Source: UBA5793 sp040255465 (GTDB lineage: Bacteria > Planctomycetota > Phycisphaerae > Phycisphaerales > UBA5793). From it: 64,000 nucleotides of DNA. The DNA lies in contig JBDZVA010000001.1 in NCBI GenBank assembly GCA_040255465.1, positions 1,054,001 to 1,118,000 of the forward strand. The letters run 5' to 3'. The first letter of the stretch is position 1. Each line of letters begins with the position of its first letter. A program made the translations under genes and the position numbers. Positions 8,166 through 17,704 of the stretch are shown here, in pieces. Under the pieces are notes generated by a model, which had not been told where the DNA came from, ran no database searches, and worked only from the letters and a program-made list of their open reading frames with translations.

Positions 8166-8318
8166 CACTCTGAAGAAATCGGCGTGAATCGCTCCCCATC
8201 AGTCCGGACGCATCATCAATCCGCCGCCGCGCTTCAGCGTAGCGCGGTTACCGAGAATCTGACGATGGTCCGATCCGTCGCCCTGGTGCAACAGGCCCAT
8301 AATCCATCCGGCCAGACC

Positions 8319-8894
8319 TCACAGCGTCAGCACGGTGATGTTCGTGTTGGTGTAGACGCAGATCTCGCCGGCGATCTTCAGGCTCTCTTCAGCGACCTGC
8401 GCCGCGGGCAGCGATGTATGGGCCAGCAGCGCCCGCGCCGCGGCCTGCGCGAAAGAGCCGCCACTGCCGATGGCGATGATGCCGTCGGATGGCTCGATCA
8501 CATCGCCCTGGCCGGAGATCATCAGGCTCTGCTTCGCGTCCGCGACGGCGAGCAGACTCTCAAGGCGGCGCATGACGCGGTCGGTCCGCCACTGCTTGGC
8601 GAGTTCGATCGCCGCCTTCATAAGGTTCTGTGGCGAACTCTTCAGATGAGCCTCGAATCGATCGAGCAGCGCGAAGGCGTCCGCGGCCGAGCCGGCGAAG
8701 CCGACAAGCACGCCGCGACCGTCGACGCCAAGACTGTCGAGTTTGCGAACCTTGACGGCGTTGGCTTTGGCGACGGTCTGGCCGAGTGTGACCTGTCCGT
8801 CGCCGGCGATGGCGACCCGGTTGTCGCGACGCACGCAGATGATGGTGGTCGCGTGGAAGATGCCGTGGCCGTGCTCATTGACGTTGCCGTGCAT
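8319..8894 (-). CDS. hslV: ATP-dependent protease subunit HslV
   Basis: HslV forms the proteolytic dodecamer of the HslUV (ClpQY) protease that degrades unfolded or regulatory proteins in the cytoplasm. The mature N-terminus TTIICVRRDNRVAIAGDGQV matches the family, with catalytic Thr at position 16 of this reading frame and the conserved Gly-Asp-Gly turn. A 15-residue His/Gly-containing leader (MHGNVNEHGHGIFHA) precedes it and must be removed; E. coli removes only the initiator Met. The Shine-Dalgarno sequence GGAG lies just upstream, so the start is well supported. It follows hslU by 14 bases. Confidence 0.96.
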   Translation of the reverse strand: MHGNVNEHGHGIFHATTIICVRRDNRVAIAGDGQVTLGQTVAKANAVKVRKLDSLGVDGRGVLVGFAGSAADAFALLDRFEAHLKSSPQNLMKAAIELAKQWRTDRVMRRLESLLAVADAKQSLMISGQGDVIEPSDGIIAIGSGGSFAQAAARALLAHTSLPAAQVAEESLKIAGEICVYTNTNITVLTL

Positions 8895-8908
8895 GACTGC
8901 TTACTCCA

Positions 8909-10279
8909 TCAGAGCACGAATCGGCTCAGGTCTTCATCAGCGACGATCGATTCGAGTTGCTCGCGGACCATCGCGGCAGAGATGCGGACCGACGTCTCGC
9001 CTCGGCCGGGCATGTCGGGCGCGTCGAAGCTGATGTTCTCGAAGAGTCGTTCGACGATGGTCATGAGGCGCCGGGCGCCGATGTTCTCCATCGTTGAATT
9101 GGCGCGGGCGGCGATGTCTGCCATCGCATCGATCGATTCATCGTCGATCTCGATCGTCAGTCCCTCCGTCGCGAGCAGTGCCTGCTGCTGCTTGAGCAGC
9201 GAGTGCTCCGGCTCGCGGAGAATGCGAACGAAATCATCGCGCGTCAGGCCCGCGAGTTCAACGCGTATGGGAAAGCGGCCTTGAAGTTCGGGCATCAGAT
9301 CGCTGACCGTGGCGGAGTGGAAAGCGCCGGCGGCAATGAAGAGGATGTGGTCCGTCTGCACCATGCCGTGGCGCGTCGCCACGCTGGAGCCCTCGACGAT
9401 GGGCAACAGGTCGCGCTGTACGCCCTGGCGCGAGACGTCGGCGCTGCCGCCGGAGACCTTGGAGCCCGCGGCGATTTTGTCGATCTCATCCAGAAAGACA
9501 ATGCCGGATTGCTCAGTTCGCGCGATGGCCTTGGCGATCATCTTGTCGCGGTCGATGAGTTTGTCGGTTTCTTCTTCGAGGAGGATGCGCTTGGCTTCGG
9601 TGACGGTGACCTTGCGCGTCTTGTGTTTGGTGGGCATGAGTTGTTCGAGCATGCTCGACACGCCGGGGTCGAGCTGGTCCGGGCCCATGCCGCCGATGAG
9701 CGGAACCGAAGCCGACTCGCGGACGGTCAGTTCGATCTCGCGATCATCAAAGACGCCCTGTCGCAGACGCTCGAGCATCCGATCGCGCGTGGTGCGGTTG
9801 GTTTCTTCGCCGCCCATTTCGGATTCTTCGGCTCTCACATAGCCGCCCGCAGAGGGCTCATGGCCGAGCAGAATCGAAACCAGTCGCTGCTCGACGGCTT
9901 CCTGCGCTTTGACCTTGACCGTTTCGGCCTGCTCGTTTCGAACCATCTTGATGGCGAGATCGAGCAGGTCGCGGATCATCGAGTCGACATCGCGGCCGTG
10001 GTAGCCGACTTCGGTGAACTTCGTCGCCTCAATCTTGATGAAGGGGGCATCGACGAGTCGGGCGAGGCGGCGGGCGATCTCGGTTTTGCCTACGCCGGTC
10101 GGGCCGACCATGATGATGTTGCGGGGGGCGACTTCGTGGGCGAGTTCGCCTTGCAGGCGCTGTCGCCGCCAGCGGTTGCGGACCGCGATGGCGACGGCCC
10201 TTTTCGCGTCGGCCTGGCCGATGATGTACTTGTCGAGTTCCGCGACGATTTCGCGCGGGGTGAGTTCTCGTGGCGTCAT
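8909..10279 (-). CDS. hslU: ATP-dependent protease ATPase subunit HslU
   Basis: HslU is the AAA+ hexameric unfoldase that feeds substrates to HslV. The 456-aa protein has the N-terminal LTPREIVAELDKYIIGQ signature, Walker A GPTGVGKT at about 59-66, a Walker B/DEID motif in GIVFLDEIDKI and the sensor-2 region NIGARRLMTIVERL. The inserted I-domain between Walker A and B is present. The start is preceded by a TAAGAT box 8 nt away and no Shine-Dalgarno sequence, so the hslUV message is probably leaderless. Confidence 0.97.
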   Translation of the reverse strand: MTPRELTPREIVAELDKYIIGQADAKRAVAIAVRNRWRRQRLQGELAHEVAPRNIIMVGPTGVGKTEIARRLARLVDAPFIKIEATKFTEVGYHGRDVDSMIRDLLDLAIKMVRNEQAETVKVKAQEAVEQRLVSILLGHEPSAGGYVRAEESEMGGEETNRTTRDRMLERLRQGVFDDREIELTVRESASVPLIGGMGPDQLDPGVSSMLEQLMPTKHKTRKVTVTEAKRILLEEETDKLIDRDKMIAKAIARTEQSGIVFLDEIDKIAAGSKVSGGSADVSRQGVQRDLLPIVEGSSVATRHGMVQTDHILFIAAGAFHSATVSDLMPELQGRFPIRVELAGLTRDDFVRILREPEHSLLKQQQALLATEGLTIEIDDESIDAMADIAARANSTMENIGARRLMTIVERLFENISFDAPDMPGRGETSVRISAAMVREQLESIVADEDLSRFVL

Positions 10280-10346
10280 GGAAACTGATCTTAGGCGCGT
10301 GGCTCAGCCCTCCGGGAGCAGGTCAGCGCCGCTACGATCCGGGGCC
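10280..10346. promoter_or_regulatory. 67-bp divergent promoter region with two start-proximal -10 boxes
   Basis: On the minus strand TAAGAT (10288-10293) lies 8 nt before the hslU ATG. On the plus strand TACGAT (10333-10338) lies 8 nt before the ATG at 10347. Neither gene has a Shine-Dalgarno sequence in the 8 nt left. Both transcripts would start at or next to the start codon, and the two promoters must share the 39 bp between the boxes for their -35 contacts. Confidence 0.45.
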
Positions 10347-11267
10347 ATGGCGGATTCGGATGTCGACCACTTCTACCGCGCCCGCGGCTTCGCTGATCCG
10401 GATGTGATCACGGACGATCGCCGGTGCATTCAATGCGGCTATCAACTGCGCGGACTGAAGATTGGCAACGCGTGTCCGGAGTGCGGTCGGAGAGTGCTGC
10501 GCGACCGTTTCTCGGGTCTCAATGAAGTGCCGATTCGCATCCTCCTGCAACTGCGCACCGCGCTCTCGCTGGCGCTGCTGAGCTGGATCGTGGGCATGGC
10601 GCTGTGGCTCTGGTGCTACTACGGGCTGTTGCGGTTCGAGTTCGCCGGCCCGGTGCTTGGGTGCCTGATGGCCGTGCTGCTGCTTCCCGCGGTTGTCATC
10701 GCCACTGCCGCGTGGAACGAGGTCGAGCAGCCGCCGGCTGAGATCTGGAAGTCGATTACTTCAATGATGCGGCTGGTCGTGGCGCTGGCTCTGGTCGGGC
10801 TGGCACTTCTGGTGTTTCTGCGCAGTCCGTGGGCGCCGCGGGCGTCGCTGGGGACGATGATCGCGGTCGTCACTGCCACCTCGCTGATGTGGGTGGGGTT
10901 GCAGGCGATGGGGTGTCTGCTCTTTCGACGGATCGCCGCAGAGGGTGGAGACAGCCACCTCGCCGATCGATACTGGAACCTGTCGTGGGGACTGGGCCTG
11001 TGCATCGCATTCATCAGTCCGTTCATTGCGTTCACCCAGAACGTCGGCGGGACGCCGATGTGTTGCAACAGCGGGTACCTCGTGGTCATCGGATTCTTTG
11101 TCGTCCAGATCTTTTTCGCGGTGTCGACACTGCGCCTGCGCAGCATTGTGAAATGGGCGATCCGATACCGCGGCCAGTACGAGGGCAAGACGGCCGAAAT
11201 GATCGAGCGCATCGAGGCGGCCCGCCGCATCGGGGATGCGGAGAGTACCGCTCTGACGCGCGAGTAG
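10347..11267 (+). CDS. Zn-ribbon multi-pass membrane protein
   Basis: This 306-aa protein has a cytoplasmic N-terminal zinc ribbon, CIQCGYQLRGL...CPECGRR (about residues 31-53), followed by six or so hydrophobic helices from about residue 72 to 260 and a hydrophilic tail. The CxxCxYxLRGL form is common in planctomycete membrane proteins of unknown function; three other proteins in this window (44490, 46850 and 47628) carry variants. ATG 10347 is chosen because it follows the TACGAT box and gives a clean N-terminus. Confidence 0.88.
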   Translation: MADSDVDHFYRARGFADPDVITDDRRCIQCGYQLRGLKIGNACPECGRRVLRDRFSGLNEVPIRILLQLRTALSLALLSWIVGMALWLWCYYGLLRFEFAGPVLGCLMAVLLLPAVVIATAAWNEVEQPPAEIWKSITSMMRLVVALALVGLALLVFLRSPWAPRASLGTMIAVVTATSLMWVGLQAMGCLLFRRIAAEGGDSHLADRYWNLSWGLGLCIAFISPFIAFTQNVGGTPMCCNSGYLVVIGFFVVQIFFAVSTLRLRSIVKWAIRYRGQYEGKTAEMIERIEAARRIGDAESTALTRE

Positions 11268-11323
11268 CGGAAAAGGCGGCTGATGTGTTTGCGGGAACGA
11301 CTCCACTTGGACCGCGATTGTTC

Positions 11324-11337
11324 TACGATCCTCTCAC
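11324..11337 (+). promoter_or_regulatory. -10-like box TACGAT, 8 nt before the oxidoreductase start
   Basis: TACGAT (11324-11329) is followed by CTCTCACA-like 8 nt and ATG 11338, with no Shine-Dalgarno sequence. The box and spacing are the same as at 10333. Confidence 0.42.
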
Positions 11338-12366
11338 ATGACTGAACGAACCGAAAATCTGCGCGTTGGGGTCGTTGGCGTCGGGCGGATGGGGCGGCAC
11401 CACGCCCGGATCTACGGGCAGATGGCCGAGGTGCAACTTGTCGGCGTGGTCGACGCCGACGCGAAGCGCTGCGCCGCCGTCGCGAGCGAGTACGGCGGCC
11501 AGGCGTTCGCCGACGTGGGGGCGCTTATCGCGGCTGGGGTCGATGCGGTGACGGTGGCGGTGCCGACGAAGGATCATCGCCGGATTGCCGAGCCGCTGCT
11601 GCGGGCCGGCGTGGCGTGCCTGGTCGAGAAGCCGCTGGCGCCGGACGTGGCGGAGGCGAAGCTGTTAGCCGAGCTGGCGGATTCGACTGGTACGACGTTG
11701 CAGGTCGGCCACATTGAGCGATACAACCCGGCGGTGCGGGCCCTGGCCGGCCACAAGGACCTCGTGCCGCGCTTCATCGAGGTGCATCGCGTCAGTCCGA
11801 TGACGTTTCGCAGCATTGATGTCGGGGTGGTGCTGGACATGATGATTCACGACCTCGATGTGCTGCTCATGCTGACGGGTTGCGAGCCCGACCGGGTGCA
11901 GGCCAGCGCCGTGGCGGTGCTGGGCGCAGCCGAGGACGTGTGCAACGCTCGGCTTGAGTTCCCCATCGGATGCGTGGCCAACGTAACGGCCAGCCGGCTT
12001 GCGTTCAAGACCGAGCGAAAGATCCGTATCGTGGCGGACGATGCGTACGTCAGCATCGATTTTGCGAAGAAGAACGGATTGATGATCCGGCGCACCGCCA
12101 ATGCGGAGCAGTTGGCTCGCGTGCGAACCGAGTTGGCCGCCGGCCGCGATCTGTCTGATCTGGATTACACCGACCTGGTTAACATCGAGCCGCTCGATGT
12201 GGATGACGCCGACCAGTTGCAGATGCAGTTGCGCGACTTCGTGGAGGTGGTGCAGCGGGGTGGGCGGCCGAAGGTGGATGTGCATGCCGGGTTTGCCGCG
12301 GTGCGGACGGCGGAGCGCATCGTGGCCGCGGCGCGGGAGTACGCGACGAGCATCAACCGATGGTGA
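11338..12366 (+). CDS. Gfo/Idh/MocA-family NAD(P)-dependent oxidoreductase
   Basis: This 342-aa protein has an N-terminal Rossmann fold (VGVVGVGRMGRHHARIY, residues about 10-26), the family EKPL motif near residue 101, the GHIERYNPAV segment near 120 and the catalytic-His region MIHDLDVL near 182. Members oxidise or reduce sugars, inositols or nucleotide sugars. The GHIERYNPA segment is typical of family members found next to lipid A genes, such as GnnA (UDP-GlcNAc 3-dehydrogenase), so a nucleotide-sugar substrate is possible but not shown; no lpx or aminotransferase gene adjoins. Confidence 0.92.
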   Translation: MTERTENLRVGVVGVGRMGRHHARIYGQMAEVQLVGVVDADAKRCAAVASEYGGQAFADVGALIAAGVDAVTVAVPTKDHRRIAEPLLRAGVACLVEKPLAPDVAEAKLLAELADSTGTTLQVGHIERYNPAVRALAGHKDLVPRFIEVHRVSPMTFRSIDVGVVLDMMIHDLDVLLMLTGCEPDRVQASAVAVLGAAEDVCNARLEFPIGCVANVTASRLAFKTERKIRIVADDAYVSIDFAKKNGLMIRRTANAEQLARVRTELAAGRDLSDLDYTDLVNIEPLDVDDADQLQMQLRDFVEVVQRGGRPKVDVHAGFAAVRTAERIVAAAREYATSINRW

Positions 12367-12381
12367 GACGCGTGGAGTCGG

Positions 12382-13905
12382 TTACCCAAATCCATCGAGC
12401 CACCAGGTCAGGCCCAGCGAACCGATGAGCGCGAAGGCCGCGACGATCTGAATCAGACGCATCTGGCGGTCGATCGGTACGGCGTTGCAGCGCTTGCCGA
12501 TGATCGAGTGCAGGTAGTCGCGGCGCCACTGGATTGAGCCGTGTCGCCAACTGCGGCGCTGAAGCGGGATGTGATTCAGTTCGGCGACGAGCAACAGCGC
12601 TTCGCTCATGGCGTGAGCGGCCTCGGGCGTGATGGGGGTCTCGCCTCCGGCGTCGCGTGTCAGCCCGCTGAGATGCTGCACGGCAAAGGTGTCCGCCTGA
12701 CGTTCGAAACGACGGCTCGTCCAGCCAAAGGCGCCAAGCGCCATGATCACGGTGGCGAGCAGGCCGATGGGTTCAAGCCAGTCTTTCGCAATGGACGAAC
12801 TCGCAGATCGCGGTGGGGGGAGCGTTTCTCCGCGCGGCACATCGATCCGGGCTCCCAACGACGGCGTCAATTCGATATTCGCAGTCTGGTCCGTGATGTA
12901 TGGCTCGACGGCGCGCAGGGTCAGCGTGGTGATGAGGGCGGCGGAACTGAGAATCGCAACGAGGCAGACCGCGAGCCACGGCAGATGGTGCCGCCGGGCA
13001 TGGCCGACTTCGTGGGCCATGACGGCCTCGACCTGTGTGGTGGTCATGGTGTCGAGGAGAGCATCAGTGAGCAGGATGTAGCGCAGTCTGCCGATGAGCC
13101 CCATGACGGCGCCGTTGATCATCCCGCCGTGCGTGTTCCAGACGAGCAGTTTGCGGATCCGCACCCGGTGAGCCGAGCAGAGCCGTTCGAGGCGGTCTCG
13201 CAGCTCGCCGTGACCCAGTGGCGTGGTGTCCCAGATGCGCGTCATGAGGGCGGGGGCCAGGAGAAAGATCGCGCCGACGCCTGCAGCCAGCGCGGCCGTT
13301 TCCATCCATGGCGGCGTATTGGCGCCCTGCTGGTTCCAGAGCATCTCGATCGCCTCGGCCCAGCCCATGATGAGCAGGGCCGGCAGCAGCACGAGTCCGA
13401 AGTGCAGTCGCGCCTGCGCCAGCACGTACTGCTTGCGGGTCCAGATCGGGTAGATGGGCTTTCCGGTGTCGAGGTGGCGCATCAGCGCCGCTTCGCGCAG
13501 GCGCCGGTTGATCGGGTAGTAGCACCACCACGCGCCGATGATGGTAAGTACGGGCGGCAGAACGGCCAGCGCTTCGTCCACGGCGATCCAGTTGCCGATG
13601 GCGCTGCGGATGCCGCCGAGCAAGTCGAGGACGACGATGTTAAAAAAGTGAATCGCCAGCGCCAGCCACGTCGCCGACATCAGCGTGCGATCGGCGGTCA
13701 GCACGGCGGCCCAGGATCCGCGCTTTTCGATGCGCTTGCGACAGAAGTGGAAGATGGCCCAGCATCCCGCGACAACGATTGCGGGTCCGAGCAGGCTCAG
13801 CAGTACGCGCTGGTTGCTGGTGAGGCCGAGTTGCCACGGCGACCACTTCACCGCATCTTCCGAAAGGTACACCATCGCCACGATAAGAAGCGTGATGACC
13901 TGCAC
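12382..13905 (-). CDS. M48-family zinc metalloprotease, membrane
   Basis: This 507-aa integral membrane protein has the zinc-binding HEVGH (His298, Glu299, His302) within a helix and the downstream ERQAD motif near residue 408 that supplies the third zinc ligand, as in HtpX/Ste24-type M48 peptidases. About eight hydrophobic segments surround the catalytic domain. HtpX proteins clear misfolded membrane proteins; that role is likely here but the long N-terminal membrane region is not HtpX-like. The start is GTG with GGGGAG upstream. It is last in a tpiA-secG-yicC-kinase-M48 run on the minus strand. Confidence 0.9.
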   Translation of the reverse strand: MQVITLLIVAMVYLSEDAVKWSPWQLGLTSNQRVLLSLLGPAIVVAGCWAIFHFCRKRIEKRGSWAAVLTADRTLMSATWLALAIHFFNIVVLDLLGGIRSAIGNWIAVDEALAVLPPVLTIIGAWWCYYPINRRLREAALMRHLDTGKPIYPIWTRKQYVLAQARLHFGLVLLPALLIMGWAEAIEMLWNQQGANTPPWMETAALAAGVGAIFLLAPALMTRIWDTTPLGHGELRDRLERLCSAHRVRIRKLLVWNTHGGMINGAVMGLIGRLRYILLTDALLDTMTTTQVEAVMAHEVGHARRHHLPWLAVCLVAILSSAALITTLTLRAVEPYITDQTANIELTPSLGARIDVPRGETLPPPRSASSSIAKDWLEPIGLLATVIMALGAFGWTSRRFERQADTFAVQHLSGLTRDAGGETPITPEAAHAMSEALLLVAELNHIPLQRRSWRHGSIQWRRDYLHSIIGKRCNAVPIDRQMRLIQIVAAFALIGSLGLTWWLDGFG

Positions 13906-13962
13906 GTGAGCAATACTCCCCTTGATGCGAATCGTTGCAGAAGCCCGGCCTTGAGGCTGCCG

Positions 13963-15027
13963 CTATCCCTCGTTGAGTCGCGCGAGCAGTTCTTCGGCCG
14001 AGGTGGTCAACCAGAGCACCTTGCGATCGACGATCTGCAGGAACTCGAGGCCTCCCCACCGGCCGAACCGACCGGTCTGGGCAATGACCGGAAACGCCTC
14101 GGCGATGAGCGCTTCGGCCATGAGCGAGCAGAGCGCGTGCATCTCCGCGATGCTGAGCATGAAGGATGGATCGAAGGCGTCGTACCCGCTGAGAAAGGCG
14201 AGCATGATCGATTCGTTCAGGCCATCCGGGTGGCTGAACGGATCGTCCGAGGTGATCTTCATGGCGAACTGGAGGGCGCCGTTGGCGACGTCGGCAATGC
14301 GCGGCTCGACCCGGACGGTGTCGAAATCAAAGACGCCCGCGACGTTGGCATCTTCGGCAAAGAGCAGGTTGCCGGGATGCCAGTCGCCATGCACGACAAA
14401 CTTGGGCCATTGGGCAAAGCCCATGACATCGGTCTTGCGAACAAGTTGTTCGTAGGTGGTGAAGAGGGTTCGGGAGAGTTCAGCCGCGGCCTTGCGGGTG
14501 GGGTCATCGTTGGTGACAATGCGGATGGCGCGGGGGATGTGATCGACGATCGTGGCCAGGTCGCCGCGCCGGTGGAATGAGGTGGAGGTCATCAGCGCGG
14601 GAACTTCCATGCCCTGGAGGACGGAATGGAACCAGGCGAGGGTGCGGCCGGCCTCGCGGGCCTGTTCGGCGCCACGGTCGAAGGAATTGCCCCGCACGAG
14701 TCGGGTCAGTTCGTAGATGCGCTCGTTGCCCTGGTAGAGGGATCGATTGCTGTCCCGTGTTCCGATGATGGCCGCGACGGGAAATCCGGATTCCTCGAGG
14801 CGCAATTGCACTTCGTGGGCGAAGGCGACCTGTTCGACGGTGGCGAGTTGTTCGGAGCGTTCCTTGAGGACGAAGTCGCCGCGCTTGGCGCGGATGACCC
14901 ACTTGCGGCTGCGGCGCGAACCGACCACGGCCTCGACGATGTTCTGAATCGGGCCGAGGTCGTACTGGCTGCAGGCGATCGCGAGCGCAGCGTCGTTGCG
15001 GACGTCCTGGGTGGTGGCTTCGGCCAT
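13963..15027 (-). CDS. Aminoglycoside phosphotransferase (APH)-fold kinase
   Basis: This 354-aa protein has the APH/choline-kinase fold: the catalytic-loop motif VVHGDWHPGNLLF (about residues 212-224) with its Asp and Asn, and the metal-binding Asp in GVFDFDTV (about 231-238). The N-terminal lobe has the ATP-binding Lys in WVIRAKRGDFVLK. Such kinases phosphorylate small-molecule hydroxyls such as homoserine, choline or sugars; the substrate cannot be told. It lies 12 bases after yicC in the tpiA-secG operon. Confidence 0.88.
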   Translation of the reverse strand: MAEATTQDVRNDAALAIACSQYDLGPIQNIVEAVVGSRRSRKWVIRAKRGDFVLKERSEQLATVEQVAFAHEVQLRLEESGFPVAAIIGTRDSNRSLYQGNERIYELTRLVRGNSFDRGAEQAREAGRTLAWFHSVLQGMEVPALMTSTSFHRRGDLATIVDHIPRAIRIVTNDDPTRKAAAELSRTLFTTYEQLVRKTDVMGFAQWPKFVVHGDWHPGNLLFAEDANVAGVFDFDTVRVEPRIADVANGALQFAMKITSDDPFSHPDGLNESIMLAFLSGYDAFDPSFMLSIAEMHALCSLMAEALIAEAFPVIAQTGRFGRWGGLEFLQIVDRKVLWLTTSAEELLARLNEG

Positions 15028-15039
15028 GGGGTGTTCGAC

Positions 15040-15930
15040 CTACTCTACGTTCTGAACCTGTTCCTTGATGCGGTCGATTGCCCCTTTTACCTCAACAATG
15101 TCGCGGCTGATCTGGGAGTCGTTGGACTTGCTGGCGATTGTGTTCGCCTCTCGGAGCAATTCCTGTGCGAGGAAATCCAGGGTGCGGCCGACCGGTTCAC
15201 GGTCGTCAGAGTCGATGAGATCGCGAAACTGGCTCAGGTGTGCGTTGAGCCGGGTGATCTCTTCGGCGATATCGCTGCGTTCGGCGTAGATGGCGACCTC
15301 GCGGACGAGATCGGTTTCGTTGACGTGGACCGGGGCTTCCTTGAGCATTGACTCGATGCGCTGGCGGAGGCGCTGGTGGTACTCTTCGACGACCAGCGGC
15401 GTGCGTTTGGCGATGTCCTCAAGCCGCTCGCCGATCGAGGTGTAGTGGCGGTGGAGATCTTCGTGGAGCATGGCGCCTTCGCGCTCGCGCATTTCGATGA
15501 GCTTGGTGCATGCCTCTTCGATCAGATGGTGCACAATGGGTTTGGCGGTGTCGAGGCGCGACTCGAAGTCTGACGGAGGCTGGAGCACGCCGGGGAGGTG
15601 GATGAGCGCCGCCACGTCGATCTGTACCGGGTGGCCGACTTCATGGGGAAGCCGACTGAGATACTCGATGTAGGACTGGAGCGCCTCAGTGTTGATGCGG
15701 TAGGCGGCGCGGGCGGTCGGGTCGGAGAGCCGCACTTTGAGCGTGATCGAGCCGCGCACGAGGCGCCGCCGCAGGCGCGAGTCGATCTCGGCCTCCATGC
15801 CCTCGAGTTCTTCGGGCAGGCGGATGGCGGCCTTGTAAAACTTGTTGTTAATGGAGCGCAACTCGACCGCGTAGTGGACGGACTGAACCTCCGTCGTCGC
15901 ATCGCCGAAACCGGTCATCGAACGAATCAC
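15040..15930 (-). CDS. yicC: YicC-family endoribonuclease
   Basis: The 296-aa protein starts with the family hallmark IRSMTGFGDA and SINNKF, and ends with the conserved EIKGAIDRIKEQVQNVE-like helix containing the family acidic residues (E-V-K-G-A-I-D-R-I-K-E-Q-V-Q-N-V-E). YicC proteins are RNases involved in small-RNA turnover in E. coli. Often the gene sits next to gmk, but here it is between secG and an APH-fold kinase, 21 bases after secG. Confidence 0.94.
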   Translation of the reverse strand: MIRSMTGFGDATTEVQSVHYAVELRSINNKFYKAAIRLPEELEGMEAEIDSRLRRRLVRGSITLKVRLSDPTARAAYRINTEALQSYIEYLSRLPHEVGHPVQIDVAALIHLPGVLQPPSDFESRLDTAKPIVHHLIEEACTKLIEMREREGAMLHEDLHRHYTSIGERLEDIAKRTPLVVEEYHQRLRQRIESMLKEAPVHVNETDLVREVAIYAERSDIAEEITRLNAHLSQFRDLIDSDDREPVGRTLDFLAQELLREANTIASKSNDSQISRDIVEVKGAIDRIKEQVQNVE

Positions 15931-15951
15931 GTGGCGGAGATCCTCGTTGGT

Positions 15952-16611
15952 TCAGTTGCCGCCTTCGCCGACGGGCTGGTCGGGCGGAGTGTCGCCACCT
16001 GAGTCACCCGCTCCGGCAGGCTGAGTTCCACTGTCGGCGCCACCATCTTCGGGCTCGGCTTTCACTTCGGGCAAGGTGATGTTGATCGCCTCGGTCGCCG
16101 TCGATGGTCCGATGGTGTTGCGCGCTGAAACGCGATAGAAGTAGGTCGCGGTGGGGGTGAGGTTCTGATCGGTGAAGGAGTTGACGTCCTGATCGACGCT
16201 GCCGACCTCGGTCCAGCCGGTGAGGCCGTCGGCGGATCGCTCGACAAAGAAGCCGGTCTCATTCTTGGAATTGTCTTTCCACGTGAGGCGAGCCTCGGTG
16301 GGGGAGAGGATGGTGACGGCGAGGTTGGTGGGCGGCTGAGGCGCCGTGGGCGCGCCACCGGTGAACTGGGACTGATTCATCCAGACCATGCCCATGGAAG
16401 TGAGCAGGAAGAGGACGAACATGGCGACGGTGGCGAAGGTGAGCATGTCGCCGGTCTTGGCTCCGAAGGCCGACTGGCTGCTGGCGCCGCCCGAGCCGCC
16501 AAAGGCGCCGGCGAGGCCGCCACCTTGCGGCCGCTGGACGAGGATCACGAGGATCAGCGCGACGGCGACGATGATGAACAGGAGTGAAAGTACGACGGAG
16601 AAAACAGCCAT
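15952..16611 (-). CDS. secG: SecG translocase subunit fused to a fibronectin type III domain
   Basis: SecG assists the SecYEG channel in protein export. Residues 1-80 are a normal SecG: a first membrane helix (about 3-25), the QRPQGGGLAGAFGG cytoplasmic loop and a second helix (about 55-77). A Pro-rich linker (88-95) then leads to a domain of about 90 residues with the fibronectin III pattern (PPTNLAVTILSPTEARLTW, FFVERSADG, TYFYRVSARN). The last 38 residues are Gly/Asp/Glu/Pro-rich. SecG of E. coli ends outside the cytoplasm, so the extra domain should be periplasmic. ATG 16611 has GAGGTAG upstream; a TTG two codons earlier is possible. The usual length is about 75-130 aa, against 219 here. 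Confidence 0.93.
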   Translation of the reverse strand: MAVFSVVLSLLFIIVAVALILVILVQRPQGGGLAGAFGGSGGASSQSAFGAKTGDMLTFATVAMFVLFLLTSMGMVWMNQSQFTGGAPTAPQPPTNLAVTILSPTEARLTWKDNSKNETGFFVERSADGLTGWTEVGSVDQDVNSFTDQNLTPTATYFYRVSARNTIGPSTATEAINITLPEVKAEPEDGGADSGTQPAGAGDSGGDTPPDQPVGEGGN

Positions 16612-16674
16612 GATCAAAACTACCTCTATGTGCCGACCCTCCCGAGGGAGAACCGGCCCGTCATTGGTTGCCGT

Positions 16675-17442
<768 letters not shown>

Positions 17443-17704
17443 GGGTGGCCTCCTCGAGCGGTCGAGTTCGCGCCGGGGGGCGCGGAGTGGTCGGTTACCG
17501 ATGCGGTTGTGCCTGAACCGGGATTCTAGCCGTCAAGACGGGCTGCTTCAGCCGGTTGGGACGCGATCTTGCCTCATCCTTTGGATTCCGTCCATTCACC
17601 GCTCAATCGAGGTCAGAACCGGGCCGATTTCGGGGTGTCGATATGGAGTCTGCCCCCTGCGGCAGGCTGGTTCTCGGACCCTGAATCGGACGGAGCCGCG
17701 CCGC

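Noticed and set aside
7455..9284. A 609-codon plus-strand frame crossing the BFD, membrane and hslV genes
   Set aside because: It overlaps three real genes in other frames and has low-complexity composition.
12541..14580. A 679-codon open frame on the plus strand
   Set aside because: It lies antisense to the M48 protease and the APH-fold kinase, spans the gap between them and reads as Arg/Gly/Asp/His-rich with no domain. High-GC codon bias in the real genes suppresses stops on the opposite strand.
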